Below, one piece after another: positions 1 through 14,700 of a stretch of 64,000 bases of DNA (position 1 is its first letter; every line of letters starts with the position of its first letter). Below the pieces are notes generated by a model. The model was given only the letters and a program-made list of their open reading frames with translations. It was not told the origin of the DNA and did no database searches. The position numbers and the translations under genes are program-made. Where the stretch lies: assembly GCF_003073045.1 (NCBI RefSeq), contig NC_037591.1:44953403-45017402 (forward strand), read 5' to 3'. The stretch is from Pomacea canaliculata. Its lineage: Eukaryota > Mollusca > Gastropoda > Architaenioglossa > Ampullariidae.

Positions 1-345
1 GCAATGGTTGTTGCTGCCCAGGCACTGCCACTTAGAAAGACGACTCCAAGCATTCCGTGTTCCCATAAGTTAGTGAGGCCGATAGCTGAAGATCGTCATT
101 ATTCTTGTGCAGATGCTGGCTAATGTTCACTATAGGGGTGCAAACACTTGCTTTTCCGTGGAAGTTATGGTCCATAGACAGGGTGCTCTCCTCTCAGCTT
201 TAACTCCCTCTCCCCCCTAATTCCTGCAATTCTCATGGCCTAATGAGTACTCTATTTAAAGGCACATAAACTCGTTCTTACACAAAAATCCATTATTTTC
301 AGTCTCATGTTTCTAATTAAACTTTACACTCCTCTTTCACCCGCA
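1..345. repeat. Dispersed repeat, inverted partner of 12645-13005
   Basis: The reverse complement of this stretch matches 12645-13005 closely. Shared landmarks include the stretch around the phrase ctatggaccataacttcc, the run aagcaagtgtttgcacccct, and the end with tttacactcctc. The window begins inside the repeat, so its outer boundary is unseen. It lies in the intron or 3' part of the TFCP2-like gene. The family is unidentified and no transposase or RT motif is visible in it. Confidence 0.75.
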
Positions 346-2765
346 TTTACCATAGTACATTAGTATGTTAAAAAGAATAACATGATCAATACTTTGACTC
401 AGCAACGAATTTCATTCCCACCACCCAGCCAGTTTTCACTGTCTTACTCCTTAGATGTCTTATTTGGTAATGCCAAAACTCAATTCACCAAATATAGCCG
501 TGACTCACGCAAACACTTTGGGGACAAACAGTTAGGGGTTACCTAGAAAATGTGGAAATTTGTGCCATCGGTGTGTCACATCCTAGTTCTACTAAGTAGG
601 TCAGGAAGTAGACAGAAAGACAGGGAAGAACTGCATAAAGCTCATTCTGGCCTAGAGTGTCCCAGTGGCATTGCCATAGAGACTGCTCATAGACCATGAG
701 GCCAGACTTACATTCACATGACACTAGTAAGTAGCCTTGGTGGTCTGATCTGCTTCAATATTGCCTTGGATGCTAGTATGTCCAAAGAAAGTCAACATCT
801 TTGCTGCAACGAAGAGCCATGTCAATGGTATGGAGCCACACCCAAGTAAGTGCTCAAAACACCAGGACAGAAGAGCTTGGAGAGCAGATAGAAATATTTA
901 AGAAAATCTGCTGCGAAGACCAGTGAACGTGCTGCAAAGCTAGCAAGATGACATGAAGCTCCTCAGAGAATATAAAGTAACCATCTGCAAGATGGGCTAA
1001 ATAAAGATGGCTGTTGCAAATGGCAGGACTGAACTGCTGCTGCAGCAACAGAATCCAGGATAGCCAGAATTTCCTAGAGGTCTAAAGAGTGAAACATGTC
1101 TGCCCGACACATCACACATGCCATGATGCTTTAGTTTAAGAGTTTATAATAGCTTGAATAAATTTCAGAGAGAATTGTTGTTTCACCAGAACTTTAAGGA
1201 AAAAGAGCTATACAAATAAACACATTATTTTTCAAATGAAATAGCAAACTTATCATATTATTCATTTTCATATGTGAAACTGGCTCGAGGGGACTGCTCT
1301 CTTATCTTTGTGGTCTTATTCTTGCTTCTATGTCTCCTCCTGATCTGAGCTTTTTTGCTGTGATGAATTTACCATTCATCTTCGTCTGCACCAGACCATT
1401 TCCACCTAGAAGTCACTTCCCCTCATTGATTGCCTGCTTCCTTTATCTTGCCATAATGGATTTTTTTCATGCAGTTCACCTGTGAGGTCGCAGAGTCAAT
1501 GCAGCGTGCTTTATCCTTTCTTCTTTGTGATCCTGTAGATCCTAGCAACTTACAATGATTTGATCTCTGGACAAGAACTATTTCCGAGCATAACTTGATC
1601 TGCTTTTGCCACAGATTAATAATGACTTTGTAGATCTGAACTACTAATTGTAGAACTGTGATGCCTAACCATCTTCATCTGACTAGAAGCTACACTCTTG
1701 CATTTGACACTGATGACTAATGTTGAAATTGATTTTGGTGCTTTTGCATAAATACTGTAGAAATCTATCTTCCACTATACATTTTCTGCAGAAGATTATA
1801 GCAGTGTTTTGACCATTCATAGAGCACCAGACTAAAACAATCTATGAAAACGCTTGGACTTGTGACTCATGATGAATGATGACCAGTTGAGCATCAATGG
1901 ATTTGCACTGCTTCCTTTCTGTCGGCTTGTAAACTCATTGTCATTATGGTTTTTCAAAGAGACATTTTGAAGCAATAAAAAAAAGTTTACCTATTAGATC
2001 CATTCTCTGACTGAAATTGTGGTGTGAAAAAAAGCATCTGCAGCCTGGATTATTGCTTTTCAAATATACTGTGCATGCTGGGAGCAACTTCTGAAGACAT
2101 AACTTTCATTTCTATAAACACCAATTTTTTGCATGTTGCTTACATCCATGTCTATAAGTGTGCGTGTGTGTTTTGTAATTTGCCATGAGCCTGACTATAG
2201 GACAAGGATATGGTGCTATATAAATTCACTTTATTATTATTATGCATCAAGCACTTTTGATTGAGGCTGATTGATACACTCTGATCATGACAATATGTGC
2301 AGAAATAAGTTGTGCATTTATTGAGTTTGTAATACATGCATAGTATGATTTGTTTCTGGAACTTTATGTTCTTTAATTTGCATTATCTTGTGCAAATAGT
2401 TTATATGCTTTTAAATATATTTTATATCTATATGTTTTCAAGAGTAACGAAAGACTGAAAGATTTTTCCCTAAATGCTTTAAATCTTGACACACTTAAGA
2501 AATAACATTATTTCCAAATCTGAAGCCAGTTAAACACTACCAAGACAGAAACATGTTTTGTTTAGTACATACTCGAACTGCAATAGTTAACAATCAAATA
2601 GGTTATTTTATATAATAAAAAGTTTTAAATTGGCTGCTTGTAATTTTTTTTTTTTTTGCAGTTTGGTAAGGATTTTTAAACTCAAGCACATCATGTGCTA
2701 CAAGATGCTATATGCAAGCTTATTGCTAGACAAGTTGATACTTAAAAACTAATAAGCATGCTTAC
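346..2765. other. Non-coding stretch, TFCP2-like intron
   Basis: AT-rich sequence between the left-edge repeat and the last visible TFCP2-like exon. On the minus strand I looked for the next expected piece of the CP2 DNA-binding domain (a VVFHDRR-like or EGWRW-like segment) and did not find it, so the following exon probably lies left of the window. Apart from the LINE-like tail near 2180-2245 nothing else is recognised. Confidence 0.5.
2180..2245 (+). mobile_element. L2/CR1-like LINE or SINE 3' tail
   Basis: The sequence gtgctatataaattcact followed by ttattattattat resembles the 3' terminus of L2/CR1-type LINEs and the SINEs that borrow it (a ctatataaa box followed by an ATT microsatellite). 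Only the tail is recognisable. Confidence 0.45.
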
Positions 2766-5700
2766 CCGTAAACATTTTCCTTGTAATTCAGACAAATCAC
2801 CAAGCTTTTTCACCTTGATTTCATATGACTGACCTGTATAAAAACGTCAAGACTTATCATGAGAAAATAGCTGACACCTTTATGCACATTTGAAGTTTGA
2901 GCCATCTTATGCACATAAGTTCAAGATGAATGATGGCAACACAGAAATAATTCAGTCACAAACTTCACATCAAGTATGTATATGCCTCTAGCACATTCAC
3001 CTTCTCCTAAGGACTAATCTAAGTGGCATAAAAATATTGTTTTTTTTTTTGAGGGGATGGGCAGGTGTGGATGTCTGCCTGCATAGATCATGGTAGGATG
3101 ACAATTGTGGCATGATGTAGAGACAACTACACCTTCACAGACAGGAACAGATCCTCATAAAATATCTTAGACACTGGCTAGTTACCACTTATGGCTATGG
3201 TCAATGCTGTGCTCTGACCTCTTATCAAACTTGGAAAAGTGCCACTCATAAGCCTGACATTCAAAACATCTTTGCACAAATAAGGAATATTCACATGATG
3301 ACTAAATGCATCTGACTGTATGTTAAATCTCAGCCTCTAATTTATTTCCCAGACTGTGGACATAGGCTAAAAGTTCAGTCTCTAACTTTGGTCAAACCAT
3401 TCATTCCCCTCATAAACTAAAAGTTCAGTCTGTAACTGAGCTGCTTGCCCCAGTTTAGGCTCATCATGACTACAAAAAAGCCATGTTGTACTACTATTGA
3501 CTTCACAGTCTGACCCCTACCAGCTATGTCTGCTCCCTAGACCTTATGCAGTTGACTCATATCAGACATGTTTGGGAGCCTCCTCCTTTTCCTTGATCTG
3601 GCCCCATGAGTCAGGATAGCACTTTCAAATACTTGTCAAGGTTGGCCTTAAGACCAGCTTCCAGTTCACGACATTGCCAAACCCGTTTGACAAGAAAAGT
3701 GCTGAACAATGCTGTTACCAGTTTGGCTGACTACCCAATAGCATTTGTATTTATTTGTAAATTATGATTTGTAATCTGTAAGATACATGAAATGCTTGCC
3801 ATCTGTGGAAAGGCATGATTCACAGGATGTAAATATTCATGTTTTTGTCACATCTTACCCCTCACACAGCATGGTGCATGGAGGGCACTAGCTTGTGTTT
3901 GTCACTGAAGATCTGAAAACTTCTATTTCCAGTATACAACCAAATTCAACACAGTGATGGGGATGAAGATTATTCAGTTTAAGTAACAACATTGTTCTAC
4001 TTTTTTTTCAAACATAGAGGTTGCTGCCACAAATTCTTCAGCAACAACTGAAAGAGATAGTTCCAACATTGACACTCTTTTACTGTTTGTAATCTTAAGC
4101 ACTGCCATGTCAGTATTCTCCAGTTTCTTTATCTTTCATCACTGCTCTGATTTGAAATTTTAAGGCATGATCTGCAAATCCAGGATGCCACAGCTTTGAT
4201 GATTACACTTTAAAGTAGTGTTTACTGTGTCTTAATTCCACCTATGATGTCAGTTGACAACATGTTGACTGTCAAGAACCAGCCAAGAACTGTGTTTTGA
4301 CACGATTGTAAGTAAATGGTTTTTTTGAAACTAAAATATTGAACAGAAACAATTCAGCACATCAGAATTTATTCTTTTCACTCAATTAACTAGTTGACTG
4401 GTGTGTGCCTTAAAAAGAAAATGTACCCATGTAAAGAACACCACTGCACTCAGTAATTACCTTGATTTAAATAAGTAAGTGTTTCTTCGTTCATTTTCAC
4501 TGCAGGTGAAGTAGCTGCCCCAAGAATATACTGAAACCTGTAATGTAATGAACAATCTATATAACTACTACTCCTGAAGAGGCAGCAAAAAAACATTCAT
4601 GAACAACTAGGACATCGGAAAAATTCTTTAACCATAATTCCATAAATTTCAAGATATAATAAAAATCTGTTACAGCAAGTAAAATATATATTATGTTATT
4701 GTATAAATGGACAAAATTCACAAAAGCCCACTGTGACCAATAGCAAAATCAGCCAAGAAATTTGAAGTGATAGTGTTGTTTTCCAAGATCATAATATTTA
4801 ATTATTTTGCCCAAAAGAGGCAATGTGAACAAAGAAAACTGACATCAAAAAGATGATGTTAATGTGGAGGTTATCAAATATGCATTAACTTTATTAATAA
4901 TTTATTAACTAAAATGTATTGTTAGGACAAGTTTAAAATGGTGGGTTACTAATATTTTGACTTATAAAAGAAGCACTTTGATTTTTTAAAAAATAAAACA
5001 AGTGCTAAGAAATAAAAACTTTTCTTGAAAATTTTTAGAAAGCATTTTACATATTGCTATAATAGTCAAATGTGACAAGACCATGATTGAATGATGGCAA
5101 AGGTCAAACACCAAAGTGGCAAATGACTTCCAAAACATTTCACTATTTTGTTTCTTCAACCCACCTTGCACTGAAAACCCAAAGTACTGGACTGCTCAGC
5201 AAATCACTCAGCTATTTTACAGCACAGCTTTCAAGTTTTACATATATCGTAAATGTGTGTGTGTGTGAATGCGAGAGAGAGATAAATGAAGCAGAGTACT
5301 GGGATTTTATCCCAAACCTTACCCATTTTCTAAATTTTCTTGCTTGAAAACAGGGAGAGCCAGTAGTGCTTCACTGCACATATTGGAAAAGAAAAATCAA
5401 GACAATATTTAATAATGACCTTACTCCAACAAGTTATAACTCAAGACAATATCTATATTGACCTTACTCCAACAAGTTACTGCTCATGAGCATCAGTATG
5501 AAAAATCAACACACAATATTTACAGAATGCTGTCCTTGCATGACATTGGTAGAGCAGAAAAAAAGGGGGTTGCTCATTATGAATTACAAGCAAATACAAA
5601 ATGCTGCTTTTGCATATTTTCAACCTTCTTGGAATGACATTTTCCATGAAACCCAACAAGTAGCTGAAAACTTTGCAATGTTAGAGAGGGGTTGGGGGTA

Positions 5701-8700
5701 AGAGGGGCAAATACATATGAAAAATCGATAGTTTTCTATCATTTGAGCCATTACTTTTGTCTGTGCTTGAGAAACATTTCTACAAAATAACTGGGTTGAC
5801 CCTGCTGCTTAATCCAGTTAAGTTCTGTGCTATAACTAGCATGACTGTAAGACATGGTGGCTATCTCAAATGTATAACCTCCACCAAAACCACTTTCTAC
5901 ACGGATCTCTGGATCCACCACTCATGAGTAGAAGTTTGCTTTCTACATAGATCCCTGGATCCACCACTCGTCTATGGCACTCTTATGGGTGCAGGGCTGC
6001 CCAGACACCTCAAACCAAGCTGACCAGTTAAAAGTTACTGGGCTCCTACTGGCTGCATGCTGGGATCGTGTGCAGCATCTAGAAGTTTCTCCCGCCTCAT
6101 ACTATAGACCTCAGTCTAGTGTGCTTGTTTCCCTCGTTTTCGAAGCATTTTTGATAAGTTGGATTCGCGTTTTTTGCTTTTTGTACATTTACAAAACATT
6201 AGCACATTTATTTTATAAAAACCATGGGTCCGAAGAAGATGATGTCTATTGAATCAAAGCGTGAAATCATAGAAAAACATGGGCAAGGTGTGCGAGTAAT
6301 TGACTTGGCGAGGATGTACGGGCGTAGCACATCAATGATATGTACTGTGCTTAAACAGAAGGAGTTGATAAAGGGTATAACGCCAGCTAAGGGCGTTACA
6401 ATGATTTCTAAGCTCCGGACCTCTCTCCATGAAAAGATGGAGAAACTAGTGACGAAAATTAAGCGCTCCCATAAGCACTTCACTTTTCTTTTATTATGTT
6501 TTGATAGAATATGCATTTGTTATTTATAAATAAATGTTTCTTCTTGTAAATACATTTTTCTTATTCAAAAACACTTAACAAAAACAACTGAAGGTGATGT
6601 TTTGGGAGCTGGAACGGATTAATAGCATTTCAATTAATTTCAATGGGGAAAATTGCTTTGAGATACGAGCAAGGTTACGGAACGAATTAAACTCGTATGT
6701 GTACCACTGTACTGATAAATTTATAAAAGTGAAGTTTACTTCTGTCATTATTCTACCTCATGTTGTAGCTTGATGTGCCTAGTTCTGTGCCAAGTCCTGA
6801 CAGTGACCCATCAAAGTCTGCTGCCAATCCTCCGTCTATATCCCAAGATGTCATGGTATGTGTTGAGGGGTGACAAATCTTGGTTCGCTTTCCTGCTCCA
6901 CCCCCAGTTTCTTCACTCCAGGTATATCCACTCTCATGATTGTTGCTAGAAAACAAAGCAATTTACCAGACATAGTTCATTGGGTGTAAAATTGGCATTT
7001 TTCCCCCTTCGGCTACCTCTAGTTTTTTCCTCATTTTTAAGTGCTCATGGGCACATAAAGCAACAACATCCTCTAACAAAAATTACTGAGACACATCACC
7101 CTAACCCCACATCCTGAATCATCATACTGTGATTTTACCAGTATAACTTTATTAATTATACAATTGTAGTCTACTATAAGTTAAACACATCAGTGTCACT
7201 AAAACCCTTATAAATCATAAATCTGTTGTCATGACATCCAAAATTCAAACTGCCACTGTTTGAAACCATAAATACAAGATTTGAAAAATTCCATTTTGAA
7301 AATAATCTATTTAACATTGTATCATTAGATGAATTAGGTACTAATGGAGTAAAGGAATTTTGTTTGCTTAACTAAGCATGATGTTAGGAAAAAAGATCAT
7401 TCCCATCGTATCACAACTGCAGAAAGCTTCCCACTGCTTGTATGTTGAATTGACCATGTGAGTTTCTCAATATGAGGGGAAAGAACTGGCATTTGTAGGT
7501 GTCAAGGTATAACAACCTCCATGCCTAACCAGCCTGGAAGTGGGAGGGTAGGTTGGTCTTTAACCTTGATTTCTTTTCTGTCTGCCTCATCTTCTACACC
7601 TTTTTCTTCAAGTGGAAAGAAGTTCCCTATCATGCAGATGAAAATTAGATGAGAGTGCAGGGATAAAAACAATGATGCAATTTTTGTACATGTTTTGCTT
7701 GGTTCAGATTAATATTTAGTTTGCTGTCAACTGACAAGGAGAAGGGGAAAATAGGACTCCAGAGCTAGGTAGCGATGCTTTAATGGCAGTAGAACCAAGA
7801 TCAGGGTGATCCATGCAACATACCTTATTTATTATTCTTTACAGTTAGTGTCTTGCAGAATGTCCCTCAGTTAACCACTATGCAGCATGAATGGGGATGA
7901 GAAAGCTCACTCCCCTGCGACTTGGGGGAAGGAGGGGGGGCTAGTTGCTATATGCAGGGCTATCTGGACTTTTTAGATAATGAAAAACAGTTCAGAAAAG
8001 GTCATGCACACTTCTTGTCCAAAGTAGACCATCAAAGTGTAGCCATGCTTTCCACAAAATACAAAGACTTCCTGACAATAACACTTTGCTGTGTCATTTT
8101 TGCAACAAGATTTAAGGGTTTTTTTTTTTTTTTTTCATATTTGCAACACACGTACGCATCTAATACAAAAATATAATTTAAAAAACACACATTCAAGAAA
8201 TGGTACTAGCAAATAGGTGATTTCAAATTATTAAATAATTGGAAATTTGGAGATAAACATTGTTTTATGCTATTAATAGGCACTCATTTTTACTGAAAAA
8301 AATGTGACCTGGGTATGCAATGTCAAGGTTATTATTTAACAGTTTATTTCAGTATTATATTCCATTTACTGATATGACATTATAAACAAAAAATAGCTTT
8401 AATGGTCAGAAGTAAGTACATATCACAATAAGACAGCTACAATCAAGTTTTGCCTTTGGTGCAAATAGTTTATGTTCAGCATTTTATAATAAAAAAATAC
8501 TATATTTGATAGTTTGAAAAGTTTTCATGATGATTAAGTGCTCGTTTTCATCTGTCAAATGTATACTTATGCGTAGGGGTGGTCTTCGTTTCTAATCACT
8601 TTGTGGATTTGCCATGTATATACAAGTACTTAAAGTGTAAATGGATCATATGTGTGTGTTGCACAGATGAATTTCTCTTAGGGTGCTAGAGTGTAGATAG

Positions 8701-11700
8701 CTTGGGGAGGAAGATGGACAGGTGTACGTGTATAGTTTGCTGTCAAATGGGAAATTCTTAGTTATGCTCAGCTTGTAACTTCACGTCATAAGTTTGGATA
8801 CTGTACTTTGTAGCTCTGTTCATTCTAGAATTTTGCATTTACGCTGTACTTTTAATCATTTTCCCTCCACTGTTCTCATGTGATGGCAAAGTTGTAAACT
8901 TTATATAATAAAATGTGTTAGATTTTTCTTTCTATTTTGTATAAAACGACTCCCTGCACTAATTTTTTTCAAGCATGGCAAGATGTGTATTATAACAATA
9001 TTTGTCACTGATCCATGTCACTGTAAAGGCATCACAATCTGCACTGCAAAAACAAAACGAAATAATAAAAATAAATTTGAACCAAAAGCTGGCAAGAGAT
9101 GGCAGTTCTGAGAAAATGCCTTGCCTTTTGAGATTTATATGCCTGGGAAACCAAAACCACTGACTACAGGAAAAGTGTAAATAAAACACAACTTTTATGA
9201 ACATATATTCACATATAACTCGATTTTTGAGCTTTCTTGAACATTTGATTCCCTCAGGTAAACTATTTATGTTTAGCATCATATAGCTACCAAAATCATG
9301 ATTGTCGAATCACAAAATACATTTTAAAAAGGAAAACAAATTCGTAATGTACAACATTTCTAAATAATGGAGAAAAATACACCTTAAGACATATTTCTCT
9401 GCGCATTCAAGAATAATGCCAAATATTTATATTTCGAGATGTTGCTCTACGAGTATAGCTGCTTTAAGGGGGGGTAATGCCGACTCGACAATGAACACGT
9501 TCCTTGAATCTGTAACAACCATGCATGCAACTAACACTTTAATCTAGCATTTGTTCCTAGAATTTTCGTTCTCATGACTGTTCGCTTTACTGTTTCCTCA
9601 GTATGTTAGGCTACTAGTATATAGTTCTTACTATAAAAACCTGTGAGATTCATAAATCTTGCTAATGAAACACTTGCATAGAAACGAATAAGCTGCTTTT
9701 TAAGACAAATTTTGCTACGTTACCTGTCTGGCGTTCGGATCATGTTTCGAATCGGCGAGTAATTTTAATAAAATAAGCCGCTACGTCTGCAGTCTACGAC
9801 AGACAGCAGAAGTGTTTACTGCAACACCGCGACGTCCCGAATAATGGCGGACGTCCCCACTACCGTAGATCGGATTGAGGATCTTTTTATGACAAGCAAG
9901 AAAACATTTTTAAAAAATGGTTTAAAACAAGGAACTGATATTGTAGTAGCTAAAGTTTTAGCTCAGTGCACTATCTAATTAAACAATACTTAGTCCAATT
10001 TATACCAAAGGGATGTCACTTTAAAGGTGACGTTAAACGTTTACTTCCGCTTGCACGAGGTCCGTTCTGGGATCCACTTTTTGTACGCTAAACAAATTAC
10101 AATTTACTTCTGTACAAACTCATTAAATTTAGCAACATTTTAGTACCCAAAAAAAAAGTCATAGAAAGGCGACAGTAAATATACCGCATTCACATAATCC
10201 ATCCAGTAGTGAAGTTTTTAAACAACGGAAGCCAATTCCGTTTCTCTATATGTTCTGTTAGGAGTTCTATGGAGAATTCTTGCTCCAGATTCCTACAGTA
10301 CATCAGGACTATTCAGGTCGCATAAACAGTAACAGTACATCAGGACTATTCAGGTCGCATAAACAGTAACAGTACATCAGGACTATTCAGGTCGCATAAA
10401 CAGTAACAGTACATCAGGACTATTCAGGTCGCATAAACAGTAACAGTACATCAGGACAGCATAAACAGTAACAGGACTATTCAGGTCGCATTAACAGTAC
10501 ATCAGACTATTCAGTCGCATAAACAGTAACAGTACATCAGACTATTCAGGTTACATCAGGACTATTCAGGTCGCATAAACAGTAACAGTACATCAGGACT
10601 ATTCAGGTCGCATAAACAGTAACAGTACATCAGGACTATTCAGGTCGCATAAACAGTAACAGTACATCAGGACTATTCAGGTCGCATAAACAGCAAACTC
10701 ACTTCTGAATTATATACCAGTTAGATCTTATTAAACGAGTTCCCTTATATATCCACTATAGGTCAGGTGGTCCGCGGCTGCAGTCGTCATATGTCAGCAA
10801 AGTGATGTTTAAAGTGATGCATTCCTCGCATTAACATTTTAATTACAAATAACGAGGTAGTTTTATGTCAATTTATTGCTATACTACTGTCACAGAAGGA
10901 CATTTAGTTTTGAATTAAAATGAAACAAATGCGGCAATTTAAATTTGAAATTCATAGTACAGAGTGATTTTTAGGCCTTGGTGGTCCGCCATATTTTTTA
11001 CTTAAGTAAAGTGGTTCGCGGTCCGAAATACTTTGAGAACCACTGCCTTATAGTACAACGAAGAAAATTAACTTTACCGCTAATAGCGATTTTGAACATG
11101 TGCCAGCTACTTCAGTCTAAAGAAATAACTTCGAACACAAGATGTAATTTTCTGGTCTACATATAATCACCATACAACACTTTTTTCCTTCAACTTTTTC
11201 GTGCAAACCTCCGCAAATTAACAAAGTCAGCCTCACTACAGATCGGGCGAATAAAATATACGAAGTGTCTGAAAAAGTAACGGGACTGGTGACGTGTCAC
11301 AAACGATTTATTTCAATTTCAAACAACAAACTAAAACCTGACAGTAACCTTTAAAGTAACCCCTTCGAGTCTTGTGCACTATTCCATCCTTCTCTGGCAT
11401 ACTTCTATCAAAGAGGATAACAATTACAGCCACCACTGCTATATGAGCTTGAAGTCAGGCGGTGGTCAGGGCGCACGCCACTCGTCCGTAGGACAGTAAA
11501 AGGTCGCTAGCCTCGCGCCTCGGTTCTGAAGACCGTGGACTGGCAACACAATCAGGCGCGCACCTTTTATACTTTGGGAAATAGAGCTTGAAACATGTGA
11601 AAGGTGCAGCTTCTCTAATTTAGAAAATAAATCAAAACATATAAACGGAAAAAAATTAACCTCATTCGTTTTGCCGAGATTGTCCCTGTGTTGAAGAGGC

Positions 11701-14700
11701 TTTGTATAGCAATTTTCCATCCAATCATACATGATGAATTGCTTTTAAGTGTCGACAACCAAGGTATTGATGTCACGACACCGTGTAGTGTCTTTCGCTC
11801 ACTCCCTTTCGAACACACTTGCGGGTTAGACAATTACGCGTTCTTTCACACAAATAAACAAAACGATTTGCCTGTAGGAGTCTGCCTATATTTCATAAAC
11901 AAAACAAAATAACGTAAATAATAATAAAAATCGTAACTATGATTTATTTCCTCAAGGTAGTAACACAGTGAATACGCAAGGGCTGGCCGTTGATACGTTG
12001 AGCATAAACACAGACCGTAAAGTGTTCTTCAGTTCCTCTATAGTCTACAGTCTCTATACACTGTCTCGGCAATGGGTCTTCACTTCAAATAACACACCCA
12101 CAAAGTGTTCCTTAGGTCTTCTATAAACCAGTTAAGCTCACTGTCTCGGCAATGGCTTTTTACTTCCCATATACAATATCGTCTACTCACAATTAAACGT
12201 CCAATTTCACGTCCTCTCGGCCTTTTGCTCTCTCTCCCCAATCTCTCCTCGCTAACTGCTCTCCCCTCTCCCGTCACACCTTTTCTTTCTTTTTCTGTTT
12301 TACATCATAGAGCGGTGGTTCTTAACCTTTTTTGAGGTACCGAACCCACAAGTTTCATATGCACGTTCACCGAACCCTTCTTTAGTGTCATCACGAATTG
12401 CGGGTGTGTCTTGACCTCCGTGGCGGAGGCTCCGCCGAACCCCTGAGACCGACTCACCGAACCCCTAGGGTTCGATCGAACCCAGGTTAAGAACCACTGT
12501 CATAGAGACACGCATTCCGGAAACTTCCATCATTCACACCCTTTCGTCTGTGCACGTGAGCTTAGTCTAGCACTCCGACTAGATCTCTGACAATTGAGCA
12601 TGTGAACATGTTATTCTTGTTATCACACTAATGTGCTATGAACGCTGCAGGTGAGAGAGGAGTGTAAAGTTCCATTAGAAATGTGAGACTGAAAATAATG
12701 GATGTTTGTGTAAGAGAGAGTTAATGGGTACTTTATTTAAAGGCACATAAAGCCATGAGAATTGCAGGAATTAGGTGTGGCGGGGGGTGGGAGTTAGAGC
12801 TGAGAGGAGAGCATCCTGTCTATGGACCATAACTTCCAAGGAAAAGCAAGTGTTTGCACCCCTATCGTGGACGTTAGCCCGCATCTGCAGAAGAATAATG
12901 ACGATCTTCAACTATCAGCCGTCTGTGTATCGTCCTCACTAACTGACGGGAACACTGAAGACTTGCAGTCATCTTCCCACGTGGCAGCAGCAGCCGACGC
13001 CGCTGGGTAAGGAACGTGACATCCTTCCCATAGTGGGACGTGTCCCTCGGCAACTCTCGTAGTGGTGGATTTCCGAGAGTACCTGATACATCACCTGCGA
13101 ACGGCAATTACGGAGGCTCAACTCTTGCACAGCGACACGGACCACTGGACCACCGTGTTGCGGCTGATTTTTTTTTTATGGAGATAATTCTTGGTTGTTT
13201 GTGTGTGGCGGACGGTGTTGAAAGGAAGTGTAAATATTGTCTATTGCCTGCTATTGGGAGACAGTCATCAGGAACTCAGCCTGGGAAGTTCATTTAAATG
13301 TCTGAGAGACTCTTCAAGTATTGGATGGTGAGGTGACTGTAATAGATACTTTTTGAACTCATGTGCGCTGGCATGTGACCTTGGTATTGAAGTTTGTGTA
13401 TGCGAATAATATCGGTCCCTAGTATATTTATAGTTTAACCTGTGGATAATTGCAGTTGCCTGTAGGACTGTTTATGTAATATTGTTGATTCCCAGAGAGA
13501 GAGAGATAAGCCCAAACCCCGTCAATAGAATAAGCGAGAAGCCCATAGACAGGTCTTTGTCTTTTGTGGAAGAAAAGAACGCGTGCGGACCCTGTGTGTG
13601 TGTGAATGTGGCATCAGCTGGGAGAGTGTGATCGTGACAAACCTGAGAGGCAAACTTAACCCGAAAGGCTGAAAAACCAGGTAACTTTAGATGATTTTCT
13701 GTGAGCTGTAGAGCCATTCAGACACAGTTCTTGCTATCCATCCTGAACTTTTTTTTGGTTTTGTTTGGTTGTAAAAGCACACCAGATCAGCCAACAGTGT
13801 GTGTTTACGAGGTTCATGAGATGGCTTGGTTCAAAATGGCCAGAGCAGAGAGCACAGTTTGCATGCAAGGACAATGCTGCCTGGTCCAAAAATTGCTTCG
13901 CTGGCATCCACTTCCATCTATGGCAATGACAGCACAAGGTTAGAGAAACTGCTAAGCAGCAGCATATACGGCAAAACCAAAGATAAATACGACTTCTTAA
14001 ATATACTAAAGAAAGGAAATGCTGAAAGGGGTACCCAAACTGGATCCGATGGCGTGGTGTAGTTGCGGCCCTATGATCCGCTGGGGGCGTACAGGAATAC
14101 ATGTAATACGAACCCCTTGGAGCTATACCCCATTCATATTTGCCGCTGCCGATGACCAGAACTTTGCTCTTTTCATTGCTGGTCTTTATTCCATATGCAT
14201 TTGAACTGTCTGTCGGTCTGTTGGTGAAGTCTTGCAGGTTTTTGTTAGTACCCGCTAACACGTCTCTGTCGTCTGCAATGCGTAGGTTGCAGATTAGTCT
14301 TCCAATTGAGATGGAAGTATAATGGTCAGGGTAGAAGATATTAAACAGCACCAGTGATAGGGAGCATCCTTGACGTACTCCCACTGTGGTGCGAAGGTAA
14401 GCTCCTATTTGGTTGTTTAGCATTACACTGTACTGTACTTGTTGATCTATTGTACGGCGCTTCGATGGCTTGAATGAGGCCTTTTTCGATGTTAACTTTT
14501 CGCATCACATGCCATACGGTCCATACCCTTTCCTGCTAGACTCTGTCAAATGCCTTTTTAAAATCAATGAAGTTGAGGTAGATGTTCCGCTGAAGCTGAA
14601 GATTCTTTTCTTTGAGAATGTGACAGTTGAAAATCTGCTTAACTGTGCTTATACGTAAGCCGGCCTGTTCTGCTAAGCGGCGGTTTTGTATGACCTTCAG

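Noticed and set aside
2766..2833. A 20-bp microexon ending at ATCAAG/gtgaaa
   Set aside because: Reading on past that weak donor gives [12 protein letters not shown], which fits the CP2 domain, and ends at a better donor (cgg/gtaagc), so the exon is 68 bp.
10296..10693. CRISPR-like array of regularly repeated units
   Set aside because: The units are contiguous with no unique spacers, in a eukaryotic intron; it is a minisatellite.
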